This document shows, piece by piece, positions 1 to 6,924 of a stretch of 13,021 bases of DNA (its first letter is position 1; every line of letters starts with the position of its first letter). Source of the DNA: JAZTZP01 sp045637525. Its GTDB lineage: Bacteria > Bacillota > Clostridia > UBA1381. A model generated the notes under the pieces. That model did not search any database. It saw only the letters and a program-made list of their open reading frames with translations, and had not been told where the DNA came from. The position numbers and the translations under genes are program-made. The DNA is taken from contig JAZTZP010000096.1 in NCBI GenBank assembly GCA_045637525.1, positions 1 to 13,021 on the forward strand. The letters are read 5' to 3'.

Positions 1-1641
1 GGCATGAGACCTTTTTTTCTCCGGCACACTTATATTTTCTGCATCATCTGTATTATCCGCTGCCGGTGTGTCAAGATAATCCTCAAGATTTGACTTAACT
101 ACCGAAACGTGCGGGCCATATATTATCTGAATACCGTTTCCTTTTCTTATAACCCCGGAAGCTCCGCTCTGACGCAGCGGCTCATCCTTCACAATCTGCG
201 GATTTTTAACTGTTATACGAAGACGTGTTGCACAGCAGTCTATATCAGAAATATTATCCTTTCCTCCAAGGCCTTTGAGTATCAAAGCACTTGTATTGTC
301 GTTTGACTTCCCGGCTTTTCTTGCTTCTACATCCTTTCTTGTATAAAGCTTTGTTTCCTCGTCGTCCGCCTCACGCCCCGGAGTTTTATAGTTGAACTTC
401 CTTATCATAAAGCTGAAAACAAGATAGTATACAACAGCATATACAAGTCCGACTATAACAATCCATATCCAGTTTGTTTTCGCATTACCCTGTAAAATTC
501 CAAACAGCGTAAGGTCGATGATACCTCCCGAAAACGTCATGCCGACACCGACATTAAAGATATGCATAAGCATATACGAAAGTCCTGCAAGCACACAGTG
601 AACGGCATACATAATCGGTGCAACAAACAAGAAAGTAAACTCAATAGGCTCCGTAATACCCGTAAGCATGGCAGTTAATGCGGCAGAAATAAGAAGTCCT
701 CCCACAACCTTTCTCTTTGACGGACGTGCAGCTCTGTACATGGCATACGCAGCTGCCGGAAGACCGAATATCATGAACGGGAATTTACCCGACATAAATC
801 TTGTTGCCGATACCGCAAACTGTGTTGTTGATTTAGAAGCAAGCTGTGCAAAGAAAATATTCTGAGCTCCCTGAACAAGGTTTCCGTCAATAACCATCGA
901 ACCGCCCACTTCTGTCTGCCAGAACGGCATATAGAACACGTGATGAAGTCCGAACGGAATAAGTGCCCGTTCTATAATTCCGTAAATCCACGTTCCGACA
1001 TAGCCCGATGCAAGCACAATGCTTCCGAGAGCAGCAATAAGTCTTTGAACAACAGGCCATACAAAAAACATTATAATTCCGACGCCTAAATATACAATAC
1101 TGCTTATTATCGGCACAAATCTTGTACCGCCGAAAAACGCAAGCACCTGCGGAAGCTCTATTGTATAGAACCTGTTATGAAGTGCCGCAACCCCTAAGCC
1201 TACTATGATACCGCCGAAAACACCCATTTGCAGTGTTGTTATACCGAGTGCCGTAGTTGTTGAGTTGGTTGCCATCGCCTCCACACCGCCTCTTGCATTT
1301 ATAAGTGCACTTATTGCGGTGTTCATAATAATATACGCAACAGCTCCGGAAAGTGCGGCAACTTCTTTTTCTCTCTTTGCCATACCTATGGCAACACCCA
1401 TAGCAAATAAAAGTGCAAGGTTGTCAAAAACAGCACTTCCTGTTTTGCTCATAATATCAAGAATGGTATATAAAATACCTCCCTCGTGAATAATGTTCGT
1501 AAGTCTGTACGTTTCAAGCGTGGTAACGTTTGTAAACGAGCTTCCTATTCCAAGTAAAAGCCCTGCAACAGGCAAAAGTGCAATAGGAAGCATGAAAGAA
1601 CGTCCGACACGCTGTAAAACTCCGAAAACTTTATCTTTCAT
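1..1641 (-). CDS. PTS sugar permease, EIIC-EIIB, glucose/alpha-glucoside family (3' end outside window)
   Basis: Membrane permease of the phosphoenolpyruvate phosphotransferase system: it imports and phosphorylates a sugar. My translation gives 547 codons open to the window edge. Residues 1-420 are a hydrophobic EIIC domain with the GLHH motif (H233-H234) and the GITEPIEF motif (328-335). After a TPGRE linker, an EIIB domain carries C-A-T-R-L-R with the expected phospho-cysteine at C470; C469 precedes it. The stretch 'ERALIPFGLHHVFYMPFWQT' and the TPGRE linker resemble, from memory, the GlvC/MalX alpha-glucoside branch more than NagE, so maltose or another alpha-glucoside is likeliest, with glucose possible. 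The ATG at 1641 follows GGAGGT at 1651-1656 with 9 bases between. The chain continues past EIIB with an acidic Asp/Ala stretch and Lys/Arg; whether an EIIA domain follows cannot be seen. No regulator gene lies nearby. Confidence 0.9.
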   Translation of the reverse strand, partial: MKDKVFGVLQRVGRSFMLPIALLPVAGLLLGIGSSFTNVTTLETYRLTNIIHEGGILYTILDIMSKTGSAVFDNLALLFAMGVAIGMAKREKEVAALSGAVAYIIMNTAISALINARGGVEAMATNSTTTALGITTLQMGVFGGIIVGLGVAALHNRFYTIELPQVLAFFGGTRFVPIISSIVYLGVGIIMFFVWPVVQRLIAALGSIVLASGYVGTWIYGIIERALIPFGLHHVFYMPFWQTEVGGSMVIDGNLVQGAQNIFFAQLASKSTTQFAVSATRFMSGKFPFMIFGLPAAAYAMYRAARPSKRKVVGGLLISAALTAMLTGITEPIEFTFLFVAPIMYAVHCVLAGLSYMLMHIFNVGVGMTFSGGIIDLTLFGILQGNAKTNWIWIVIVGLVYAVVYYLVFSFMIRKFNYKTPGREADDEETKLYTRKDVEARKAGKSNDNTSALILKGLGGKDNISDIDCCATRLRITVKNPQIVKDEPLRQSGASGVIRKGNGIQIIYGPHVSVVKSNLEDYLDTPAADNTDDAENISVPEKKRSHA

Positions 1642-1778
1642 AAATTTATAACCTCCGTTTTGTAAACAACATCATTTATAATGATAAATATTTATGCTTT
1701 GTAAAATATATTCTTTCATTTATTTTTAAAAAATATACTTTCACTTTCAAAACGGAATATAAATTTCTCTTAAAAAAC

Positions 1779-1797
1779 AAAAAAAGCCTTAAAAGGC
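1779..1797 (-). terminator. weak intrinsic terminator-like site, minus strand
   Basis: Read on the minus strand, a GCCT/AGGC stem (arms 1794-1797 and 1786-1789) around TTTA is followed directly by seven T (1785-1779) and then more T. The U run is good but the stem is only 4-5 bp. It could end read-through from the gene at 2370, or act as an attenuator in the PTS leader if the PTS transcript starts further upstream. Confidence 0.35.
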
Positions 1798-1815
1798 CAT
1801 ATACAAAGCAAACGA

Positions 1816-1863
1816 ATTTATTGTGAGTGGGCATTCTTTACGGAATGCCCACTCACAATAAAT
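1816..1863. repeat. perfect 21-bp inverted repeat with 6-base loop
   Basis: Arms 1816-1836 and 1843-1863 are exact reverse complements; the loop is TTTACG (1837-1842). The core reads GTGAGTGGGCATTC. The stem is long and GC-richer than its surroundings. Neither flank has the T run of a standard terminator. It may be a strong RNA hairpin (3' end protection or boundary), or a small palindromic repeat found elsewhere in the genome. Confidence 0.85.
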
Positions 1864-1908
1864 CCTTGCCGTTTATAAAAACCACCATGGATATATTCCA
1901 CAAAAACA

Positions 1909-1943
1909 AAACAAAAATAAAATTAAATACCGAATATATTCGG
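1909..1943 (-). terminator. probable terminator of the ylmC-like gene
   Basis: On the minus strand a perfect 14-base palindrome CCGAATATATTCGG (1930-1943; 5-bp stem, TATA loop) is followed by a U-rich stretch running to about 1909. It lies about 110 bases past the stop of the gene ending at 2056. The stem is short and the U run is broken by A, so termination is plausible but not certain. Confidence 0.4.
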
Positions 1944-2055
1944 CACAAACTTAATATTATTATATCCTATTTTATTAAATATGTCAATATTTTCTTGTAT
2001 TTTAAAAAAATTTTGATTATTTTTGCACAACCCCTTAATATTTGTTTTGTCTATA

Positions 2056-2370
2056 TTAGACAATCTGTGATTTGGTCTCAACAGTATTACTTTGATGTGA
2101 CTGAGAAAATTTTTTGGAAATAACAGTTTCCTTTATATCCGAATAGTCGACTAAAACTATGTCCTTGCCAACACGTGTTATACATTCCCAGGGAATAACA
2201 TAATCACGCCTCCCGGTAAAAATCTTTGCAAAAAAGCCACCGCCCGGAATTATGACCGACTCTATTTTGCCCGTATCTATGCATATATTCACATCACGCA
2301 CAAACCCAAGCTTTTCAGCCGTACGGATATTTATAACCTCTTTACGCCTGAATTCGTCGGAATGAAACAT
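2056..2370 (-). CDS. YlmC/YmxH family PRC-barrel protein (sporulation-associated)
   Basis: A 104-residue protein whose first 80 residues match, from memory, the YlmC/YmxH family of small PRC-barrel proteins of spore-forming Firmicutes: 'EVINIRTAEKLGFVRDV', then 'GKIESVIIPG', 'YVIPWECITRVGKDIVLVD'. The family is linked to sporulation gene neighbourhoods but has no proven biochemical role. I start at the ATG at 2370, preceded by GGGAGG (2378-2383, 7 bases away). A longer TTG start at 2385 would lie inside that ribosome site. Residues past about 82 form a polar Ser/Gln/Thr tail not typical of the core family. No signal peptide or membrane segment is seen, so it is cytosolic. It is divergent from dusB. 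A TATAAT lies on this strand at 2425-2430 but without a good -35. Confidence 0.85.
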   Translation of the reverse strand: MFHSDEFRRKEVINIRTAEKLGFVRDVNICIDTGKIESVIIPGGGFFAKIFTGRRDYVIPWECITRVGKDIVLVDYSDIKETVISKKFSQSHQSNTVETKSQIV

Positions 2371-2400
2371 AAAAAAACCTCCCAAAAAAACGCTTACCTC

Positions 2401-2429
2401 TTGACAACCGGCTGATTTTGTTATATTAT
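2401..2429 (+). promoter_or_regulatory. sigma-A promoter of dusB
   Basis: A perfect TTGACA (2401-2406), 17 bases, then TATTAT (2424-2429, five of six to consensus). Transcription should start near 2436, giving a leader of about 40 bases before dusB. Confidence 0.75.
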
Positions 2430-2476
2430 ATATATGTAAGATATTTTAAATTAATGAGAAACGGGCAAATAAATTT

Positions 2477-3415
2477 ATGAAAATCGGAAACATCACTACA
2501 AAAAACAATTACTTTCTCGCACCAATGGCAGGCGTTACGGATAAAGCGTTCCGCTTAATCTGCTCCGACTTCGGAGCCGGGCTCACATACTCTGAAATGG
2601 TAAGTGCAAAAGGTCTTTTTTATAACGACCGCAAAACCGAAGAGCTTTTAGAAGGCTTTAACGGTGAATCTCCGTATGTGGTGCAAATTTTCGGGTCAGA
2701 CCCTGAAATCATTGCAAAAACAGCCGCAAGAGCCGCCGCATATGGTGATATCCTTGACATAAACATGGGCTGTCCCACACCTAAAATCGTAAACAACGGC
2801 GACGGGAGTGCACTCATGAAGGACCTTGAGCTTATGGGGCGTGTAATGTATGCGGCAGCGGTTAATGCCGGCGTTCCGGTTACGGCAAAAATCCGTTCCG
2901 GCTGGGATGATAACAGTATAAACGCAGTCGAAGCAGCAAAGGTTCTGGAAAAAAACGGAGCCGCCGCAATAGCAGTTCACGGTCGCACAAGAGCTCAGTT
3001 CTATTCGGGAAAAGCTGATTGGGATATCATACGTCGCGTAAAAGAAGCCGTAAACATCCCCGTAATCGGAAACGGTGATATATCGGGCATAGACGACGCT
3101 TCCGAAATCATAAATAAAACCGGCTGTGATGCCGTAATGATAGGCAGAGCAGCAAGAGGCAATCCGTTTATATTTGAAGAACTTTCAAAAGGAACAGCTT
3201 CGGAATATGACGAGAAATCCGTTATTTCAACCGCAATACGTCATATAAAGCTTATTGCCGGAGAAAAAGGCGAATACAGAGCAGTACGTGAAGCTCGAAA
3301 GCATATTGCATGGTATATAAAGGGTATGAAAAACAGTTCTGCAGTTAAATGTGAAGTGTTTAAATGTACGGATTTTGATGCAATGATTAAATTGCTCGAC
3401 AATTTTGTGAAATAA
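2477..3415 (+). CDS. dusB: tRNA-dihydrouridine synthase (DusB-like)
   Basis: An FMN-dependent enzyme that reduces uridines in the tRNA D-loop to dihydrouridine with NAD(P)H. The 312 residues cover the usual family length. An N-terminal TIM barrel begins with 'NYFLAPMAGVTD' (11-22), a flavin-binding signature. 'NMGCP' holds the catalytic cysteine C99; K138 sits in 'TAKIRSGW'; H168 lies in 'HGRTRAQFYSGKADW'; phosphate-binding 'GNGDI' (198-202) and 'GRAARGNP' (223-230) follow. The rest is the helical tRNA-binding domain. The start has no clear GGAGG: only AAACGGG lies upstream. It overlaps by ATGA a nine-codon reading frame (see findings), so coupling is possible. It is often near guaB or sporulation genes only by chance; here it has its own promoter and may read into guaB through a weak terminator. 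Subfamily DusB versus another Dus is by overall likeness. Confidence 0.93.
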   Translation: MKIGNITTKNNYFLAPMAGVTDKAFRLICSDFGAGLTYSEMVSAKGLFYNDRKTEELLEGFNGESPYVVQIFGSDPEIIAKTAARAAAYGDILDINMGCPTPKIVNNGDGSALMKDLELMGRVMYAAAVNAGVPVTAKIRSGWDDNSINAVEAAKVLEKNGAAAIAVHGRTRAQFYSGKADWDIIRRVKEAVNIPVIGNGDISGIDDASEIINKTGCDAVMIGRAARGNPFIFEELSKGTASEYDEKSVISTAIRHIKLIAGEKGEYRAVREARKHIAWYIKGMKNSSAVKCEVFKCTDFDAMIKLLDNFVK

Positions 3416-3453
3416 CTATAAAACTGAAAATATGTATCGAAAAGTTTTGTAGA

Positions 3454-3480
3454 AAAAAACTCTTGAAAAAAAGTGTTTTT
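3454..3480 (+). terminator. weak A/T hairpin after dusB, overlapping guaB promoter
   Basis: A run of A followed by ACT (about 3454-3461) can pair with AGTGTTTTTTT (3471-3480 and the next bases) with one bulged G, ending in a T run. It is nearly all A-U pairs and shares bases with the guaB -35, so it probably stops dusB transcripts only partly. Confidence 0.3.
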
Positions 3481-3491
3481 TTTGGTATTAT
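3463..3491 (+). promoter_or_regulatory. sigma-A promoter of guaB
   Basis: TTGAAA (3463-3468), a 17-base spacer, then TATTAT (3486-3491), each five of six to consensus. The predicted start near 3498 gives a leader of about 80 bases that contains a hairpin. Confidence 0.7.
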
Positions 3492-3512
3492 ATATATAAT
3501 ACCTTAAAATAG

Positions 3513-3537
3513 CTGTAAAAACCAAAAGTTTTTGCAG
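3513..3537 (+). promoter_or_regulatory. hairpin in the guaB 5' leader
   Basis: CTGTAAAAAC (3513-3522) pairs with GTTTTTGCAG (3528-3537) over ten pairs with one G-U wobble, loop CAAAA. No U run follows, so it is not a simple terminator. An alternative pairing of CAGATT (3535-3540) with AATTCTG (3556-3562), just before the ribosome site, would compete with it. Whether it regulates guaB is unknown. Confidence 0.45.
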
Positions 3538-3579
3538 ATTCGCAATTAAAATTACAATTCTGAAAGGAGATTATTTACT

Positions 3580-5046
3580 ATGGACGACAAATTCGCAAAA
3601 GAGGGTCTTACCTTCGATGATGTGCTTCTACTCCCTCAGGCATCGGATTTTACACCGAACGAGGTTATATTGGAGACTCATATTACAAAGGGTATAAAGC
3701 TTAATATACCATTCATGACCTCCGCTATGGATACGGTTACCGAATCCGGCATGGCTATCGCTATGGCAAGAGAGGGCGGAATAGGCATTATCCACAAAAA
3801 CATGACAATTGAACAACAGGCAGCAGAGGTAGACCGTGTTAAGCGTTCTGAAAACGGCGTCATAAAAAATCCTTTCAGTCTGACACCCGAACATACAATA
3901 AAAGACGCAGACGACCTCATGGCTAAATACAAAATATCAGGCGTGCCTGTCTGCAACGAGGAAAATGTTTTAGTAGGTATCATAACAAACCGCGACCTGA
4001 AATTTGAAACAGATTTCAGCAAAAAAATAAAAGATTCAATGACTTCCGAAAACCTTGTTACAGCCCCGGAAGGAACAACGCTTGAAACAGCAAGAGGAAT
4101 ACTTTTAAAGCATAAAGTAGAAAAGCTCCCGATAGTTGATGAAAATATGCATCTTAAAGGACTCATTACAATAAAAGACATAGAAAAAGCTGTTCAGTAC
4201 CCGAACACTGCAAGAGATCAGTATGACAGACTCTTAGTCGGAGCGGCAATAGGTGTAACAGCTGATGCAATCGAGCGTGCAACAGCACTTTACAACGCAG
4301 GCGTAGACCTTCTCGTTCTCGACTCAGCGCACGGACATTCAAAGAATATCATAGACAAGCTTAAGGAAATTAAAGCAGCATTTCCAGATCTTCCGATTGT
4401 TGCAGGTAATATAGCAACAGGCGAAGCTGCCGAAGCTCTCATCGAAGCCGGAGCTGATGCCGTTAAAGTAGGAATAGGACCGGGTTCAATATGTACAACA
4501 CGTATAGTAGCAGGTATCGGCGCACCGCAGATAACAGCAGTATATGATGTAAGTCAGGTTGCAAAGAAATACGGCATACCGGTAATCGCAGACGGCGGTA
4601 TCAAGTATTCGGGAGATATTCCAAAGGCAATAGCTGCCGGAGCAGACGTTGTAATGATGGGAAGCCTGCTCGCAGGCTGTGACGAAGCCCCGGGTGAATT
4701 TGAAATATACCAGGGCAGACGTTTTAAATCTTACAGAGGAATGGGCTCACTTGCAGCAATGGAAAAGGGCAGTAAGGACAGATATTTCCAGACAGGCTCT
4801 AAAAAGCTTGTTCCGGAAGGCGTTGAAGGACGTGTTCCTTACAAAGGACCTTTATCAGATACCGTATTCCAGCTTCTCGGCGGCCTCCGTTCAGGTATGG
4901 GCTACTGCGGAACAAGAACAATTCCTGAGCTTAAAGAAAACGGTAAATTCGTACGTATAACAGGTGCAGGCTTAAGAGAAAGCCATCCGCATGACATCTA
5001 CATCACAAAAGAAGCACCAAACTACAGCTACAATAACCAGGGATAA
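3580..5046 (+). CDS. guaB: inosine-5'-monophosphate dehydrogenase
   Basis: Converts IMP to XMP with NAD+, the committed step of GMP synthesis, as a cytosolic tetramer. Its 488 residues match the bacterial family. The barrel opens with 'LTFDDVLLLPQ' (10-20) and 'REGGIGIIHKNM' (64-75). A pair of CBS domains spans about 95-205. The catalytic loop is 'GPGSICTTR', with nucleophile C305 at the same number as in Escherichia coli. The phosphate site 'ADGGIKYSGDI', the flap region 'YRGMGSLAAMEKGS' and the C-terminal 'ITGAGLRESHPHDI' are all present. The ATG has AAAGGAGA at 3563-3570, about 10 bases upstream. Its own promoter and a strong terminator (5111-5150) suggest a single-gene transcript, possibly with dusB read-through. 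The family is complete, with no missing key residue. Confidence 0.98.
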   Translation: MDDKFAKEGLTFDDVLLLPQASDFTPNEVILETHITKGIKLNIPFMTSAMDTVTESGMAIAMAREGGIGIIHKNMTIEQQAAEVDRVKRSENGVIKNPFSLTPEHTIKDADDLMAKYKISGVPVCNEENVLVGIITNRDLKFETDFSKKIKDSMTSENLVTAPEGTTLETARGILLKHKVEKLPIVDENMHLKGLITIKDIEKAVQYPNTARDQYDRLLVGAAIGVTADAIERATALYNAGVDLLVLDSAHGHSKNIIDKLKEIKAAFPDLPIVAGNIATGEAAEALIEAGADAVKVGIGPGSICTTRIVAGIGAPQITAVYDVSQVAKKYGIPVIADGGIKYSGDIPKAIAAGADVVMMGSLLAGCDEAPGEFEIYQGRRFKSYRGMGSLAAMEKGSKDRYFQTGSKKLVPEGVEGRVPYKGPLSDTVFQLLGGLRSGMGYCGTRTIPELKENGKFVRITGAGLRESHPHDIYITKEAPNYSYNNQG

Positions 5047-5062
5047 ATAAATACATATAAAC

Positions 5063-5080
5063 GGGCTGTTAAAAAAGCCC
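5063..5080 (-). terminator. small secondary hairpin after the GH31 gene
   Basis: GGGCT (5063-5067) and AGCCC (5076-5080) pair around an 8-base loop. On the minus strand it is followed by a moderately T-rich stretch, so it may back up the stronger terminator for the operon coming from the right. On the plus strand no T run follows. Confidence 0.3.
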
Positions 5081-5104
5081 CCAAAACCAACAAGGATCTA
5101 AACA

Positions 5105-5150
5105 AAAAGTGGTGGCAAACAGGTAAAACCTGTTTGCCACCGGCTTTTTT
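5105..5150. terminator. strong bidirectional terminator between guaB and the GH31 operon
   Basis: A perfect 14-bp stem (5111-5124 with 5128-5141; core GGTGGCAAACAGGT) closes a three-base AAA loop. On the plus strand it is followed by GGC and six T (5145-5150). On the minus strand it is followed by AC and five T (5109-5105). It can therefore end both convergent transcripts. Confidence 0.88.
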
Positions 5151-5195
5151 ATCTTTTATGAAATTGCACGAAAAAGCATGCTATCCTGCTTTTTA

Positions 5196-6902
5196 TTATC
5201 CAATTTTTCTATATACCGGAATAGTCTCAGTAGCTACTGTCATGTACCCGCATTCAACAGGCTCATTTGTCCAATAATCCACCCATTTCCCCTCAGGTAT
5301 ATACACCGTTCTTTCTGTTGTACCCGCAATTATCGGTGCTACCATTAAGCTGTCACAGAATAAATACTGGTCGTCTATATTATACGTTTCCTTATCATTT
5401 GTATAATCGGAAACAAGTGCACGTATAGGTGCCTTACCTGTATTTTTATAATTAACAAACGCCTCTTTAAGCATCGGCACAAGCTTAGCACGCTCTTTTA
5501 ACAGTGCAACAGCCTCTTCTTCGCAGTCGAACTCCTTCCACGGTGCTTCCTCTAAATACCATGCGTTTACAAGACATTGAACGCTGAATACTACCGATTG
5601 CAACCGTCTTAAAAATTCCTCTCTCGACTTCGCTCCTCTTACCTCAGGAGTCCAGAGTATTCCGGAAAATCCTGAATTTACCGCTCCTCTAATAAAATCC
5701 TTATGGTCATAAAGGTCGCTGTATAAAACAAACGGATAGCTTGCAGATAATGCACCTGCGTTTCTCACCTCAGACAGAGTCGGTGTGTCTCCCAAAGCCT
5801 TTAAAATCGCCTGCATATAAAGCACGCCGAACATACTGTGATACTGTTCCCCATCCATTCCCGACGGGAACTCCGTACAGTTCGGGAAGCTCCAGTCATG
5901 AACAAAGTCAGAGTTGTCGCACTCATCAAGCTTAAATCCGTCTATACCCTTCTCTACAAGGTATTCCCTGTGATGACGTGCAAATATCTCTTGTGCCTCT
6001 TCCATTCCGAAGTCAGGTATAATACCCTTCCACACCTCATAATCACCGCTTAAATCGTGAAGCTCTTTATATATCGGTGAGCTTGAATTTACAAAAGCGT
6101 GCTCCCAGAGATTTATATGGAAGTTGTTATCCCTAAGATATTTTATAACCTCTTCATAGTTCGGAAAACGCTCATCATCCCAAAGATACGAACATGAATA
6201 GCTGTTCGTCTGCCAACCGGGCTCAAGTCCCATTATATCACACGGGATGTCATTCTCACGGAAATACTTCGCCATTTTTATAACATCATCCCCGGTGTAT
6301 TTTGCGTAACAGCGGTATAAAACACCAAGTCCCCATTCAGGAACATCACATCCGCCGCCCGAGAACATATTATACTGTGATACAATGTCAGTAATTGTGT
6401 CACCCTCAAAAATATAAACGTCTATTCCCTTTGCTATCGGTATTTCAACACTCATAACAGTAGTTTCACGAAGACCGCATTTTTTATATAAATCCTCCGC
6501 AGTTGCAATTATTGTGTTGTCCGGTTGGGCAGGACGGTTTTTATTTTTACCGTAACCGCAATGAACCTCAATATATCTTGCAGTATCAAAATACATACCA
6601 TAGCCGTTCGTTGTTACAAAAAACGGAACCGGCGCATGAGAATCGCCCGTATTTGCAACCGGGTCTGAATTTACTCTTAAGTGAAGCTTATGGTTTTTAT
6701 GGTTAAAACCCTTTAACTGAAGTCCGAAACCATAAACCTGTTCCTCATATTCTAAAGGAAACTCCAAAACGCATCCTCTTGCTGTTTCACGGAATTTGAA
6801 TTTACTTGTATCATATTTAATATCTGTCTCTTTATAGTTCAGCCCTTTACAATAATTTGACGGGACAATTTTTTCCGGTGTTCCGAAAGTTATTTTTTTC
6901 AT
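5196..6902 (-). CDS. family-31 glycoside hydrolase (alpha-glycosidase, substrate unknown)
   Basis: A 568-residue GH31 enzyme, a family of retaining alpha-glycosidases (alpha-glucosidases, alpha-xylosidases and others). Residues 1-180 form the N-terminal beta-sandwich; a TIM barrel runs from about 185 to 480; a beta C-domain ends the protein. The nucleophile is probably D326 in 'GFKLDECDN'. The likely acid/base is D396 in 'YSDLYD', aligning by eye with the WSGD motif. In the barrel strand that usually ends in Asp, this protein has 'DIMGLEPGW' with E227, which may mark an unusual subsite preference. It lacks a signal peptide, so it is cytosolic, and it is shorter at the C-terminus than many GH31 enzymes. 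The ATG at 6902 has AAAGGA about 8 bases upstream. It is last in an operon, 22 bases after the DUF4430 gene. The PTS gene at 1-1641 could feed a related pathway, but PTS sugars arrive phosphorylated. Confidence 0.85.
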   Translation of the reverse strand: MKKITFGTPEKIVPSNYCKGLNYKETDIKYDTSKFKFRETARGCVLEFPLEYEEQVYGFGLQLKGFNHKNHKLHLRVNSDPVANTGDSHAPVPFFVTTNGYGMYFDTARYIEVHCGYGKNKNRPAQPDNTIIATAEDLYKKCGLRETTVMSVEIPIAKGIDVYIFEGDTITDIVSQYNMFSGGGCDVPEWGLGVLYRCYAKYTGDDVIKMAKYFRENDIPCDIMGLEPGWQTNSYSCSYLWDDERFPNYEEVIKYLRDNNFHINLWEHAFVNSSSPIYKELHDLSGDYEVWKGIIPDFGMEEAQEIFARHHREYLVEKGIDGFKLDECDNSDFVHDWSFPNCTEFPSGMDGEQYHSMFGVLYMQAILKALGDTPTLSEVRNAGALSASYPFVLYSDLYDHKDFIRGAVNSGFSGILWTPEVRGAKSREEFLRRLQSVVFSVQCLVNAWYLEEAPWKEFDCEEEAVALLKERAKLVPMLKEAFVNYKNTGKAPIRALVSDYTNDKETYNIDDQYLFCDSLMVAPIIAGTTERTVYIPEGKWVDYWTNEPVECGYMTVATETIPVYRKIG

Positions 6903-6924
6903 ATGTGTTGTCCTTTCTGCAATA

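Larger units (their letters stand above)
1642..2055. other. AT-rich intergenic region between PTS gene and ylmC-like gene
   Basis: A 414-base spacer with no convincing gene. Near the PTS start it holds the PTS ribosome site (1651-1656), a 6-bp inverted repeat ATCATT-TAT-AATGAT (1671-1685), a 12-base palindrome ATAAATATTTAT (1684-1695), and imperfect direct repeats at 1703-1718 and 1730-1743 (AATATA...CTTTCA). Any of these could be operator sites for sugar-responsive control. I could not fix a convincing minus-strand -35/-10 pair. Further right are a short minus-strand terminator-like site, a long perfect hairpin and a likely ylmC terminator, listed separately. Confidence 0.6.

Noticed and set aside
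668..1489. Plus-strand frames opposite the PTS gene (668-865, 1205-1489)
   Set aside because: The minus-strand frame encodes a continuous PTS permease with all motifs; these are shadows.
1903..2055. Possible small RNA gene in the spacer after the ylmC-like gene
   Set aside because: Terminator-like hairpins exist, but I could not find a paired promoter or conserved RNA features, so read-through 3' ends are the simpler reading.
1827..2123. Plus-strand 98-residue frame in the spacer and across the ylmC-like 3' end
   Set aside because: Its start lies inside the 21-bp hairpin, it has no ribosome site, composition is AT-driven (Lys, Ile, Asn, Phe), and it runs antisense into a recognised gene.
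2371..2385. TTG start at 2385 for the ylmC-like gene
   Set aside because: The TTG overlaps the GGGAGG that best serves the ATG at 2370, and family members start close to this ATG.
3498..3579. Purine riboswitch upstream of guaB
   Set aside because: The leader is short and lacks the conserved junction and loop sequences of that class.
3678..4181. Minus-strand 167-residue frame within guaB
   Set aside because: Shadow of a highly conserved gene; no ribosome site and no recognisable domain.
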